NCBI GenBank assembly: GCA_038205115.1
Contig: JBBRCE010000015.1
Span: 37,060 to 101,059, forward strand
DNA: 64,000 nucleotides
Direction: 5' to 3'
From: JBBRCE01 sp038205115
GTDB taxonomy: Bacteria; Planctomycetota; Planctomycetia; Pirellulales; JBBRCE01
Part shown: one piece after another, positions 27,243 to 35,508 of the stretch
Numbering within the stretch: the stretch's first letter is position 1
Layout: the number at the start of each line of letters is the position of its first letter
Notes under the pieces: generated by a model
What the model was told of the DNA's origin: nothing
Databases searched by the model: none
The model's input: only the letters and a program-made list of their open reading frames with translations
Program-made: the position numbers and the translations under genes

Positions 27243-27830
27243 ATGCGTGCTTGCCTTCGATTGGTATGTGTCGCCATCATCGCCGGTGTCGCGTTCTGTT
27301 CCGGAAAATTTCTGGCGGGCGCTCCAGCGGCGAGTGAATCGCCAGAAACCACGCTCGAGCAACAGTTGGCCAACGCCAAGTTCAAGTTGGCCGAAGCGAA
27401 TCTGGAGCGAGCGCTGCAAATGAATCGGCGCGTCGGCAACCTCGTGCCCGCCGATATCGTCCGCGAATATCAACAGGCCGTGGAAGTTGCCAAAGTGCGG
27501 ATCGCTCAGGCCGCACTGGCCGACGACTCGCGTCGGTTCGCCGTTTGGCTTCGACAGGCCGAAGGTTTTCAGGTGATTGCGGAAGCCGCGTATCGTAATG
27601 CAATTGCGGCCAACGAGCGCACGTCGCGAGCCGTCACCGAGGCCGAAGTGACACGGCTGCACTTGAAGGCCGATGTTGCTCAACTACAACTCCAGCGAGG
27701 CCGCTCGCTCATCGACCGGCCATCCGCATTGCAGAACCAATGGCAACTTGACTTGCTCGACGACGAAGTCCAACAACTCCGCGAGGAGATCATGCGTCGT
27801 CCCAACACGCAGCTGATTTACACACCATAG
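27243..27830 (+). CDS. Secreted coiled-coil protein, function unknown
   Basis: A 195-aa product starting at an ATG with AGGAG 7 bases upstream. The signal peptide is RACLRLVCVAIIAGVAFCSGKFLAGAPAA. The rest is almost all charged, heptad-like helix (about 38-185), including two Ala/Gln/Leu-rich blocks, so an elongated periplasmic coiled coil is likely. It follows the RraA-like gene by 27 bases and may share its transcript. No recognised family. Confidence 0.75.
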   Translation: MRACLRLVCVAIIAGVAFCSGKFLAGAPAASESPETTLEQQLANAKFKLAEANLERALQMNRRVGNLVPADIVREYQQAVEVAKVRIAQAALADDSRRFAVWLRQAEGFQVIAEAAYRNAIAANERTSRAVTEAEVTRLHLKADVAQLQLQRGRSLIDRPSALQNQWQLDLLDDEVQQLREEIMRRPNTQLIYTP

Positions 27831-27893
27831 AATCGATTGGAATGCACAGTGCGTTCCAACCAACTGTCGGCATTCGCTCGCAACACTCAACGG

Positions 27894-28259
27894 TCAGTCG
27901 CCGCTGCTTTTCGAACCCACAAAATCCTGCAGCGATGCGGACAGCGTCACGGTTTCGCGGTGGATATCTGCCAGCAACTGCCCCGCCTCGGTTAAGTCGC
28001 CCGCGCGAGCGATTTTCTCTAAGCGGTCGCATCGTTCGATGAGCTGCTCACGGTCGAAATTTGAGCTTAAACCTTTGAGTGAGTGAGCCGCCCGCTCGGT
28101 GGCTGTGGCATCGCCGCGTTGTACGGCCTTGCGCAGTTCCGCCGCGATATGGCCATGATCCTCAATGTAAATCTGAGCGACCTCGCGGAGCAAATCGACG
28201 CTGCCCCCGAGCCGACGAAAAGCCTTTTGCAAATCGGCGGGCACCTGTTGAATATCCAT
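27894..28259 (-). CDS. Stand-alone HPt (histidine phosphotransfer) domain protein
   Basis: I start at the ATG at 28259, which has AGGA 6 bases upstream; the open frame extends further but without support. The 121-aa protein is a four-helix HPt domain with the phosphoacceptor His59 in ERAAHSLKGLSSNF. Such proteins shuttle phosphate between receiver domains of hybrid kinases and response regulators. It lies near a hybrid kinase, a receiver/HD-GYP protein and a single-receiver protein, which are plausible partners. It is transcribed divergently from the receiver gene. Confidence 0.9.
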   Translation of the reverse strand: MDIQQVPADLQKAFRRLGGSVDLLREVAQIYIEDHGHIAAELRKAVQRGDATATERAAHSLKGLSSNFDREQLIERCDRLEKIARAGDLTEAGQLLADIHRETVTLSASLQDFVGSKSSGD

Positions 28260-28501
28260 TTCTATTCCTGCTATTCTTTCCACCCATGGCCTGAATGCCG
28301 AGTCTGAACGTCCACTTGCGGCGTCACGCGTAAACATTAGCAACAGACAGTGTTAGCAAAAATAGTGCCGTGCTCGAAATCTGATTTTCCAGCCAGATCT
28401 GATCGGAATCAACTCGTTGTGAACGCAAGCTAGTCATTTCTGCAGTTGCAGCGGGCCGTAACTTGCGTCCGACAAGCAATTGTTCGCAGGTGGAATTCCT
28501 C

Positions 28502-28696
28502 ATGACTTATGGCTGTATATCTCCCCATTTCAGCGGCTTATTGCGTTGTTTTGTATTTGGCATTGTAATTGCTTACTGTGTTAGGGTGGTGATCACCCTG
28601 TTGGTCATCAGTAATGATTATCTGGTGGCACTCGAAAGCCTGCGATTCCGCCAATGTGGCGCCACGATCGCCGTTGAAAAAGCGGTATGCACATGA
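28502..28696 (+). CDS. Possible small membrane protein coupled to the receiver gene
   Basis: A 64-aa frame with AGGTGGA about 8 bases before the ATG. It has one hydrophobic helix (about 13-36, LLRCFVFGIVIAYCVRVVITLLVI) and a short polar tail. Its TGA overlaps the ATG of the receiver gene as ATGA, the coupling pattern seen elsewhere in this window. Third-position GC is lower than in neighbouring genes, which weakens the case. No family is recognised. Confidence 0.4.
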   Translation: MTYGCISPHFSGLLRCFVFGIVIAYCVRVVITLLVISNDYLVALESLRFRQCGATIAVEKAVCT

Positions 28697-29172
28697 CGTC
28701 GTCAGGCGGTATTCACATTCTGATCGTTGATGACGATCGTATGCAGCGAGAGATCTTATCTAAGGCGTTCTGTGCCGCGGGTTATCAGACCGACGTCGCC
28801 GCTGAAGGTCTTGCCGCACTCGCGCTCACATCAGCCACGCAATATGCTGTGGCATGCTTGGATTACCAAATGCCAGGCATGAACGGGATCGAACTGTTTA
28901 ACGAATTGCGAATTCGCCAACCTTGGATTCGCGCGATCCTGATCACCGGTTACGGGCCAATCCGAGCGATTTACCCAACGCTGGCTCTGGGCATGAAGAG
29001 CGTCTTGCCGAAACCGATTGACTTGCCAGAGCTGCTCAAGTTAATGGCATTGCTCGTCGCGGAGGGTGGCAGTGCAAACGGTGGAAGCGCAAACTGGGGC
29101 AGTGCAAACGGTGGCAGTGCGGGCGTTACGGATTGCCGGCCTAACGTCAATATCAATCCATCGAAGAATTAG
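28693..29172 (+). CDS. Single-domain response regulator (receiver only)
   Basis: A 159-aa protein. Residues 7-120 are a receiver domain with the acidic pair in IVDDD (13-15), phosphoacceptor Asp57 in CLDYQMPG, Thr85 and Lys107 in LPKPID. No output domain follows. The tail consists of four GGSAN-like repeats and a short polar end. An upstream in-frame ATG at 28687 would add two residues; I prefer 28693 because it overlaps the preceding small frame. Receiver-only proteins act by protein contact or as phosphate sinks in phosphorelays, which fits the adjacent HPt and hybrid kinase genes. Confidence 0.9.
   Translation: MTSSGGIHILIVDDDRMQREILSKAFCAAGYQTDVAAEGLAALALTSATQYAVACLDYQMPGMNGIELFNELRIRQPWIRAILITGYGPIRAIYPTLALGMKSVLPKPIDLPELLKLMALLVAEGGSANGGSANWGSANGGSAGVTDCRPNVNINPSKN
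29065..29124 (+). repeat. 15-bp coding repeat, four units, in receiver tail
   Basis: Four imperfect units of ggtggcagtgcaaac encode GGSAN, GGSAN, WGSAN and GGSAG, probably a flexible tail. Confidence 0.9.
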
Positions 29173-29217
29173 TCGTCGGCTAGAAATTCGATCTCGAATT
29201 TTTAGTCGGTCCGCTTT

Positions 29218-30357
29218 TCACTGCGTCAGTTGCAACTCCACCCGATGGACATCTCGTAAAGGGTGCGGACGTGACATACTCGTCGAGCCTGTCGCCGCAG
29301 TTATCGTGTTGTCCGTTTGTTGGTCAGGTGCCGGGAGGTTGCTCTGCACCTCCAACTGCTTGTCGTCAAATTGTCGATGAATTGCTTGAAACGCGGGCTC
29401 GATGGTCAGAAATGCTTCGACGACGTCCGGATCGAAGTGTTTGCCGGATTCGTTAAGGATTATTTCTCGCGCGTGACCATGATTGAAGGCCGGTTTGTAA
29501 ACGCGTTTGCTGGTCAGGGCGTCGTAAACATCGGCCAACGCCATAATTCGGCCCGACCGCGGGATGGCTTCGCCGCTAAGACCGGCGGGATATCCGGTGC
29601 CGTCCCATTTTTCGTGATGCGTGGCAGCAATGTCGCAGGCCATGCGTAAGAACTTGGCTTGTGGGTATTGCACTAGCGCGGCGCGGAGTGTGTCGGCACC
29701 AAGATTGGCGTGGGTCCGCATGATGATCATTTCGTCATCCGTCAACCGCCCTGGCTTAAGCAGGACATTGTCGGGAATTCCCACCTTGCCGACGTCGTGC
29801 AGCGCGCTGGTGGCCGAAATCAGCCGAATGAATTCGCCGTCGACTTCGTCCGACCAATTTGGGTTGGAGGCCAATTGCTGCGCGAGCAGTCGGCAGTAGC
29901 CACGGACGCGATCCAAGTGCGCGCCGGTTTCGGGGTCGCGGGCTTCGGCCAATTTGGCCAGCGAGAAAATCAGTGCGTCGCGCGTTTCCAACGACAGCAC
30001 GCGCTCGCCCGCCCTGACGCGTTCGACCATTTCGGCGGAATCGAAGGGTTTGGTCTGAAAGTCGTCGGCGCCGGCGGTTAGACCAGCGACGCGTTGTTCG
30101 CGACCTTCGTGGCCGGTGAGCAGGATCAAATAAATGTATCCGGCAAATTCGCCGCGGCGCACTGCCTGGCAAAGTTGCAGTCCGTCCATCCGCGGCATTT
30201 CCCAATCGGCAATCACCAGTCGGCAAACGCTATTGCGGAGGACGTCGAGTGCTTCCAGGCCATCGATGGCGGTCAGCACTTCGAATCCGGCTTGCGCAAG
30301 CGTAAATGCCAGCATCGAGCGCGAGATTTCGTCATCGTCCACAACCAGCACTTGCAT
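29218..30357 (-). CDS. Response regulator with HD-GYP domain (probable cyclic-di-GMP phosphodiesterase)
   Basis: A 379-aa protein. The receiver domain (1-120) has DDD at 7-9, phosphoacceptor Asp51 in IADWEMP and Lys103 in QTKPFD. The HD-GYP domain (about 125-330) has the metal-binding HD at 187-188 in HDVGKVGIPD, and HHEKWDGTGYP at 247-257, so the residues for c-di-GMP hydrolysis are intact. The C-terminal 40 residues are polar and probably disordered. It lies 21 bases downstream of the hybrid kinase gene on the same strand, so the kinase is its likely input. Expected role: lowering c-di-GMP in response to the signal. Confidence 0.95.
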   Translation of the reverse strand: MQVLVVDDDEISRSMLAFTLAQAGFEVLTAIDGLEALDVLRNSVCRLVIADWEMPRMDGLQLCQAVRRGEFAGYIYLILLTGHEGREQRVAGLTAGADDFQTKPFDSAEMVERVRAGERVLSLETRDALIFSLAKLAEARDPETGAHLDRVRGYCRLLAQQLASNPNWSDEVDGEFIRLISATSALHDVGKVGIPDNVLLKPGRLTDDEMIIMRTHANLGADTLRAALVQYPQAKFLRMACDIAATHHEKWDGTGYPAGLSGEAIPRSGRIMALADVYDALTSKRVYKPAFNHGHAREIILNESGKHFDPDVVEAFLTIEPAFQAIHRQFDDKQLEVQSNLPAPDQQTDNTITAATGSTSMSRPHPLRDVHRVELQLTQ

Positions 30358-30378
30358 GGGATTTCCGTTTAAAAGGGA

Positions 30379-32997
30379 TCAGGTTGTTGCCGATTCGGCA
30401 ATGCGATTAGCGGCCGCATCGCGAAGCGAAATCGCGGCCAGACAGCGATCGATTTCCGTTTGCAGTTGCTCCCAACCGCTGATGATGTTGGCGGCGTCGG
30501 TTCGTCGGCAACACGATTCCAATTCGCCAGCGGCAGCCAACAAACCGGTGGCCGACAAACTGGCGGCCGCGCCTTTGAGTGTGTGGAGCAGACGCGCGGC
30601 CGTGTCATAATCGGCGGCGGCTAAGGCATTGGCGATGGCGCGCCGCTCATCGGGAAGTCGCGCGGCCAGCGTGCTCAGCATTTTGGCGACGAACGGCATG
30701 TTGTGGCCGCAGCGCTGTTCGAGGCTGTGCCAATCGAAGGCGTCCTCGCGGCGCGACGCGGCCGCTTTGGGAAAGGTTGCGCGCGGCGGATGCGCAGTAC
30801 GTGGCCGCGGATCAATTGCGCCGGGCTGGCGATCGAGGTTTTCCAGGACGACGTCCAGCAGTTCGATCAACTTTACGGCATTCAATGGTTTTGTGAGATA
30901 TCCATCCATTCCGGCGGCCAGGCAAGCGTCGCGATCGCCATCGATGGCATTGGCGGTCAAGGCGACGATTGGCACGCGGTAACCGCGCGCGGCCAGTCCG
31001 CCTTCGCGTTCGAGCCGGCGAATTTCCGCGGCGGCGGCAAAGCCGTCCATCACCGGCATTTGGCAATCCATCAGCACGGCGTCGTATGCGAAATCCAACA
31101 GCCGATCGACGCCGTCGCGACCGTTTTCCGCCGTATCGCATGGGTAACCAGCACGTTCCAAAACTTCCAAGGCCACCAGGCGGTTGATTTCGTTGTCTTC
31201 CACCAGCAACAATTTGGCGCGCCTGCCGGAGACCGTTTCCGTTTGCGCCGGTTGCGTGAGGGCGGAGCGCGAACTTGTCGCAGCCGCGACTCCCGCTGCA
31301 CATGGTCGTTGGCTTTGACGAGATTCGTGCGCCACTTGACTGAGCGTGTCGCGCAGTAGCGCTTGACGGACCGGCTTATTCAAATATGCCTGTACGCCCA
31401 GGCTGGCCAATTCCGTCGCATCCGATTTGCAGGCCATGGATGTTAGCATGACGATGGCCGTGTGGCTGAGCGCGGCGTCGGCGGCGATCTGCCGAACTAA
31501 ATCAAAGCCGTCCATGACCGGCATTTGGCCATCGACAATCGCCAGATCAAAGGGCCGATGCGGGGCGCTGGCTTGCAGCATTTGCAACGCGGTCAATCCG
31601 TCGGGTGCCATCTGCGCGTGACATTGCCAGTTGGACAAGTAACGGAACAGCAACTCGCGATTCGTGGCGTTGTCGTCGACAACCAGCACGCGCAAGCCGG
31701 GCAAGGAGCAAGGGATTTCCGGAGTTTGCGCCGCGATCGTGGATTTCGCCAGCGGCAGTCTGAACCAGAATGTCGAGCCATCGTTGAGTTGGCTTTGCAC
31801 ACCTATTTGTCCGCGCATCAATTCGATCAACTGTTTGCAGATGGCCAGCCCCAAGCCGGTGCCGCCGTGCTTGCGAGTGGCAGAAGCATCCGCCTGCGAG
31901 AACGAGCGAAACAAGCGGTCGTGCTGTTGCGGCGCGATGCCCACGCCGGTGTCTTCCACGGCAACGCGCAATTGCAACTGTCCGGCGATCTCTTTTTCTT
32001 GCGTGACTCGAACGACCACCTGGCCGCGCTGCGTGAATTTGATGGCGTTGCCGAGCAAGTTCAGAATCACTTGGCGTAGCCGATGCGGGTCGCCACGCAC
32101 GGCCGACGGCAATTCCGGCGGCATGTGCAGCGTGAGCTCAAGTAATTTTTCCGCGGCCCGCGCACTAAATATGTCGAGCGATTCTTCCATCAGCGCACGC
32201 AGATCGAAATCGATGCATTCCAATTCCAGCATGCCGGCTTCGATCTTCGAGAAATCGAGGATCTGGTTGAGCACGTTTAGCAATTGATCGGACGACGTGC
32301 GTGCGATGTTCAAATAGCGCTGTTGTTGGGCGGTGAGCGCGGTATCGGCCAAGAGTTCGAGCATGCCCAGCGCCCCGTTGAGTGGCGTGCGAACTTCGTG
32401 GCTCATGTTTGCCAAAAATTGACTTTTGGCGCGGTTGGCGGCGTCGGCGGCTTCCTTGTCCAAACGCAGCGACTCGGTGAGTTTCTGCTCACTGATATCG
32501 ACGACCGTGCCTTCGTAATACTCAATTTCGCCAGCGCTATCGCGAACCACTCGGGCGTTTTCCGAAATCCAGATCGTGCTGCCGTCCTTGCGGTAAATCT
32601 CCGATTCGAAGCGAGAAATGACGTCCGACTGCTGCATCAACAGGGTGAAATCTTGCCGGCGACGCGGATTCACGTACAGCGAGCCGTCGATATCACGAAT
32701 GGCAAAAATCAACTCTTCGGCAGACGCGTAGCCATACATGCGGGCGAGCGCCGGATTGGCGCTCAGGTATTGGCCGGCTGCCGTGGTTTGGAAAATGCCT
32801 TCGACGGAATTTTCGAAAATGCCGCGATATTTCGCCTCGGCGCGGCGCAACGCGGCGATGGTTGCCTTCAGCTTATTGGATTGCAGCGAGTCGCTGGCGA
32901 CCCGGGCGTAAGCCGTGGCCAACAGCGCGCTGCCTAATGCCGTGACGATCAGCAGCATGCCAAGCGTCGATATCTCGATCTGTGCGAGCGGAAACAT
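30379..32997 (-). CDS. Hybrid sensor histidine kinase (TM-PAS-HisKA-HATPase-REC-REC-HPt)
   Basis: An 872-aa protein. It has one N-terminal transmembrane helix (about 10-30), a PAS domain (about 50-172), and the dimerisation/phosphoacceptor domain with His200 in NMSHEVRTPLNG. The ATPase domain follows (N-box NLLGNAIKFT, then DTGVGI and GGTGLGLAI), then two receiver domains (about 435-550 and 595-715, both with QMPVMDG phosphoacceptor sites). A C-terminal HPt domain has its histidine in LLHTLKGAAASL near residue 807. All domains needed for a full His-Asp-His-Asp relay are present. With almost no periplasmic part, the signal is probably intracellular, via PAS. The partner is the HD-GYP regulator directly downstream. 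Confidence 0.96.
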   Translation of the reverse strand: MFPLAQIEISTLGMLLIVTALGSALLATAYARVASDSLQSNKLKATIAALRRAEAKYRGIFENSVEGIFQTTAAGQYLSANPALARMYGYASAEELIFAIRDIDGSLYVNPRRRQDFTLLMQQSDVISRFESEIYRKDGSTIWISENARVVRDSAGEIEYYEGTVVDISEQKLTESLRLDKEAADAANRAKSQFLANMSHEVRTPLNGALGMLELLADTALTAQQQRYLNIARTSSDQLLNVLNQILDFSKIEAGMLELECIDFDLRALMEESLDIFSARAAEKLLELTLHMPPELPSAVRGDPHRLRQVILNLLGNAIKFTQRGQVVVRVTQEKEIAGQLQLRVAVEDTGVGIAPQQHDRLFRSFSQADASATRKHGGTGLGLAICKQLIELMRGQIGVQSQLNDGSTFWFRLPLAKSTIAAQTPEIPCSLPGLRVLVVDDNATNRELLFRYLSNWQCHAQMAPDGLTALQMLQASAPHRPFDLAIVDGQMPVMDGFDLVRQIAADAALSHTAIVMLTSMACKSDATELASLGVQAYLNKPVRQALLRDTLSQVAHESRQSQRPCAAGVAAATSSRSALTQPAQTETVSGRRAKLLLVEDNEINRLVALEVLERAGYPCDTAENGRDGVDRLLDFAYDAVLMDCQMPVMDGFAAAAEIRRLEREGGLAARGYRVPIVALTANAIDGDRDACLAAGMDGYLTKPLNAVKLIELLDVVLENLDRQPGAIDPRPRTAHPPRATFPKAAASRREDAFDWHSLEQRCGHNMPFVAKMLSTLAARLPDERRAIANALAAADYDTAARLLHTLKGAAASLSATGLLAAAGELESCCRRTDAANIISGWEQLQTEIDRCLAAISLRDAAANRIAESATT

Positions 32998-33211
32998 GGA
33001 AGTCGCGGGTTGACGGAGTGCATGCCGCTCATCGTCCGAGACTCAAATGGCTGAATCCAATCGGACTGTAGCTAGCCGAAATTAGTAGACAGTGGATGAT
33101 GCATATGGACGATCGCGCAAGCTTGCCCCCGCAACGCCGCTAGACGTCAAGCAGGCTTGCGATTCACTTGACGCCGCCCGCGCCAAGCCATCGCTGCATC
33201 ATCCCCTACGT

Positions 33212-33238
33212 TGAGCGTGCGCAAATTACGCACGCTCA
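33212..33238. other. Perfect 10-bp inverted repeat with 7-base loop
   Basis: tgagcgtgcg and cgcacgctca flank caaatta. There is no T-run on either side, so it is more likely an operator or RNA structure than a terminator. Confidence 0.7.
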
Positions 33239-33407
33239 TTTCAAGCTAGGTTACGATTTGGCTGCAGCGTTGCAAAATGCCCGTGCAAGTGACCAATCGG
33301 CACAACGGAAACGGCGCGCCCTTCGCCGCCCAGGCCCAGCGCTGACGATTGTGACGAAAATGCCGGTGCGCTGGCCGCCTACTCGTCAACCGCGCACGGT
33401 ATCGGCG

Positions 33408-33451
33408 CAAAAGAAAACGAGCGGCACCGCCGGGTTGGCAGCGCCGCTCGT
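33408..33451 (-). terminator. Intrinsic terminator of sppA
   Basis: Read on the minus strand, ACGAGCGGC pairs with GCCGCTCGT (9 bp perfect, GC-rich, with further inner pairing), followed directly by TTTTCTTTT. It lies about 45 bases after the sppA stop. Confidence 0.9.
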
Positions 33452-33495
33452 GGGTGATGATCCGAATGCCGTTGCAAAATCGAACGCGAACATCG

Positions 33496-35265
33496 TTACT
33501 TGATCTGCACGCCGTAGGGCATGATGGTGACGTTTGGCTCGGCGAAGACCTTGAGCAGCGTTTCCATCTGCCTCGCTTGCTCAAGCAGGCCGGCCGGCGC
33601 GGATTGGCGAAACTTGGATTCCATAGCGTCGCCGCCAAACAAAGCGTCGAACAAGTTTTTCGGCTTCGGCAGCATTTCAATTTCGATCTTGTCATCGGAC
33701 TTCATGCCGGCCATGGTCTTGACTTCTTTCACGGCGTCTTCCAGTGTGCCAACGGCATCGGCCAGATGATTTTCGACGGCTTGCTTGCCGCTGTAAACGC
33801 GACCGCCGGCCAAGGCTTCGAGTTTCGCCTTGTCCATCTTGCGGCCGTCGGCCGCCTTGGTGACAAATTGTTGATAGAACTCATTCATCATCTGCGCGAA
33901 TGCTTCTTTCTCCGAAGGCGAGAACGGTTCGGTCATCGACTGCCAGCCGGTATTCTTGCCACGGCTAATGACTTCCGTGGTAATACCGACTTTATCCATC
34001 AGTCCTTTGATCGCCAGCTTGCCGCCAACGACGCCGATCGAACCGGTGAGCGTGCCGGGCTCGACGAAAATCTTTTTGGTGCCCATCGAGACGTAGTAAC
34101 CGCCACTGGCGGCCACATCGCCCATGCTGGCGACGATCGGCTTTTTGCTTTTGACGATCTCGCGCCACATCAGATCGCTGGCCAATCCGGATCCGCCAGG
34201 GCTGTCGACCCGCAGCACGATGCCTTTGACCGAAGGATCGTCGGCCGCTTCGCGCAAGGCTTTGACGATGGTATCCGAGCCGACGACTTCGCCGCCCATC
34301 AATCCGCCGCCGCCTTTGCCGGTGGTGATGGTGCCGACGATATACACCACAGCGATTTTTGGATTGCGCGAGGCCCGTGCGGCGGGCTCGGCGCCGGTGA
34401 TCATTTCCATCAGCTTCATAAAGCCGCCAAAGCCGGAGAAATCTGTGTCGAGTTGCTTTTTGCCGTAATCGCGAATCAGCTTGATTTCGTCTTTGCCGAG
34501 CTGTTTGGCAATGTCCGCTTTGAGTTCGTCTTCGTAAACGATGGAATCGATAAGGCCCGCGGCTTTGGCTTTTTCGGCCGAAAGAATACCGAGGTCAAGC
34601 AGTTCCTTGACGCGCTTGACGTCCAGCTTGCGGTCCGCGGCAATGGTGCCGACCATTTGGTCGTAAAAATCATCGAGCACAAATTCCAACTGTTTACGGA
34701 ACGGGGCGCTCATTGAGTCGCGCGTCATCGGCTCGGCCGCGCCCTTAAAATCGCCCACTTGCAGAAAGTCGGCTTTGACGCCCAGTTTTTCCAACAGGTT
34801 CTTATAAAAGGTAACTTCCGCGCGCACGCCGGTGACCATGAACATGCCGGAACTTGGCATGCTGATTTTGTCGGCCGAGCAAGCCAGAATGTAATCGGCT
34901 CCGGTCACGGTCTGCACGTCGGCATAGATTTTTTTGCCCGCCTTTTTCACTTTGGCAATTGCGGTCCGCAGTTCATTGGTTTTGCCACGTCCCATCATCG
35001 GGCCGCGAATTTCCAGCAGCACAGCCGAAACGTTTTCGTCTTTGGCGGCTTTCTCCAAACGCGCGACCATGTCGTGCAGGTTCACGCTCATCTCGGCAAA
35101 CAGCCCTGCCTGACCGGCGCCTTCCGGGTAGCTGCCATCAATGGTCAGCACCGCCACGCTGGCCGAACTTTTCTTGGCGTCGGCCGGTTTATCGGCTGCC
35201 AGCGCCGTGACCGTACAGCAACAGGCCACGAGCAGAATCGCGGCGATGGAAAAACGATGGATCAT
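33496..35265 (-). CDS. sppA: Signal peptide peptidase SppA, long (67K) type
   Basis: A 589-aa protein with a signal peptide/anchor (IAAILLVACCCTVTALAA) and two repeated ClpP-like domains. The catalytic lysine is Lys174 in GDFKGAAEPMTRDSM; the nucleophile is Ser387 in GDVAASGGYY. VDSPGGSG and TGSIGVVGGK are also present. In E. coli the same Ser-Lys dyad is split between the two halves. It degrades signal peptides left in the membrane after export. The start has GAGGT 6 bases upstream. It is followed by a strong terminator, so it is probably the last gene of its transcript. Confidence 0.95.
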   Translation of the reverse strand: MIHRFSIAAILLVACCCTVTALAADKPADAKKSSASVAVLTIDGSYPEGAGQAGLFAEMSVNLHDMVARLEKAAKDENVSAVLLEIRGPMMGRGKTNELRTAIAKVKKAGKKIYADVQTVTGADYILACSADKISMPSSGMFMVTGVRAEVTFYKNLLEKLGVKADFLQVGDFKGAAEPMTRDSMSAPFRKQLEFVLDDFYDQMVGTIAADRKLDVKRVKELLDLGILSAEKAKAAGLIDSIVYEDELKADIAKQLGKDEIKLIRDYGKKQLDTDFSGFGGFMKLMEMITGAEPAARASRNPKIAVVYIVGTITTGKGGGGLMGGEVVGSDTIVKALREAADDPSVKGIVLRVDSPGGSGLASDLMWREIVKSKKPIVASMGDVAASGGYYVSMGTKKIFVEPGTLTGSIGVVGGKLAIKGLMDKVGITTEVISRGKNTGWQSMTEPFSPSEKEAFAQMMNEFYQQFVTKAADGRKMDKAKLEALAGGRVYSGKQAVENHLADAVGTLEDAVKEVKTMAGMKSDDKIEIEMLPKPKNLFDALFGGDAMESKFRQSAPAGLLEQARQMETLLKVFAEPNVTIMPYGVQIK

Positions 35266-35508
35266 CTTTGTACCTCATTCGGGAATGCGATTTAGAACAG
35301 CAGAATGGATCGACGGCCGACGATCGTCGCTAGAATCGCGCGGCCGAGGTCGCGCCATGGCGTAAGAAGCCACACGCCCAGGGCGACGCGGTGTATTCTA
35401 CCGCAATCCGTCTGCAAAGGCAGGCGAAAAGCCGCGGCCGGAGTCAGCGAAGAGGCGGCCGTCGAAGAAAGGCGACAGTTGCTCAAAGGCGCTGCGCCGG
35501 TTGGCCGC

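Larger units (their letters stand above)
32998..33495. other. Intergenic region between sppA and the hybrid kinase
   Basis: About 500 bases. It contains the sppA terminator, a long perfect hairpin at 33212-33238, a 10-bp palindrome (gcaagcttgc) near 33117-33126, and presumably the kinase promoter. A 111-aa plus-strand frame starting from TTG crosses it; its composition is not protein-like and I do not accept it. Confidence 0.7.

Noticed and set aside
33168..33503. Possible 111-aa plus-strand gene between sppA and the kinase
   Set aside because: Starts at TTG, crosses the sppA terminator stem, and has no protein-like pattern.
33454..34716. Plus-strand open frame of 420 codons
   Set aside because: Antisense to sppA, and runs through the sppA terminator region.
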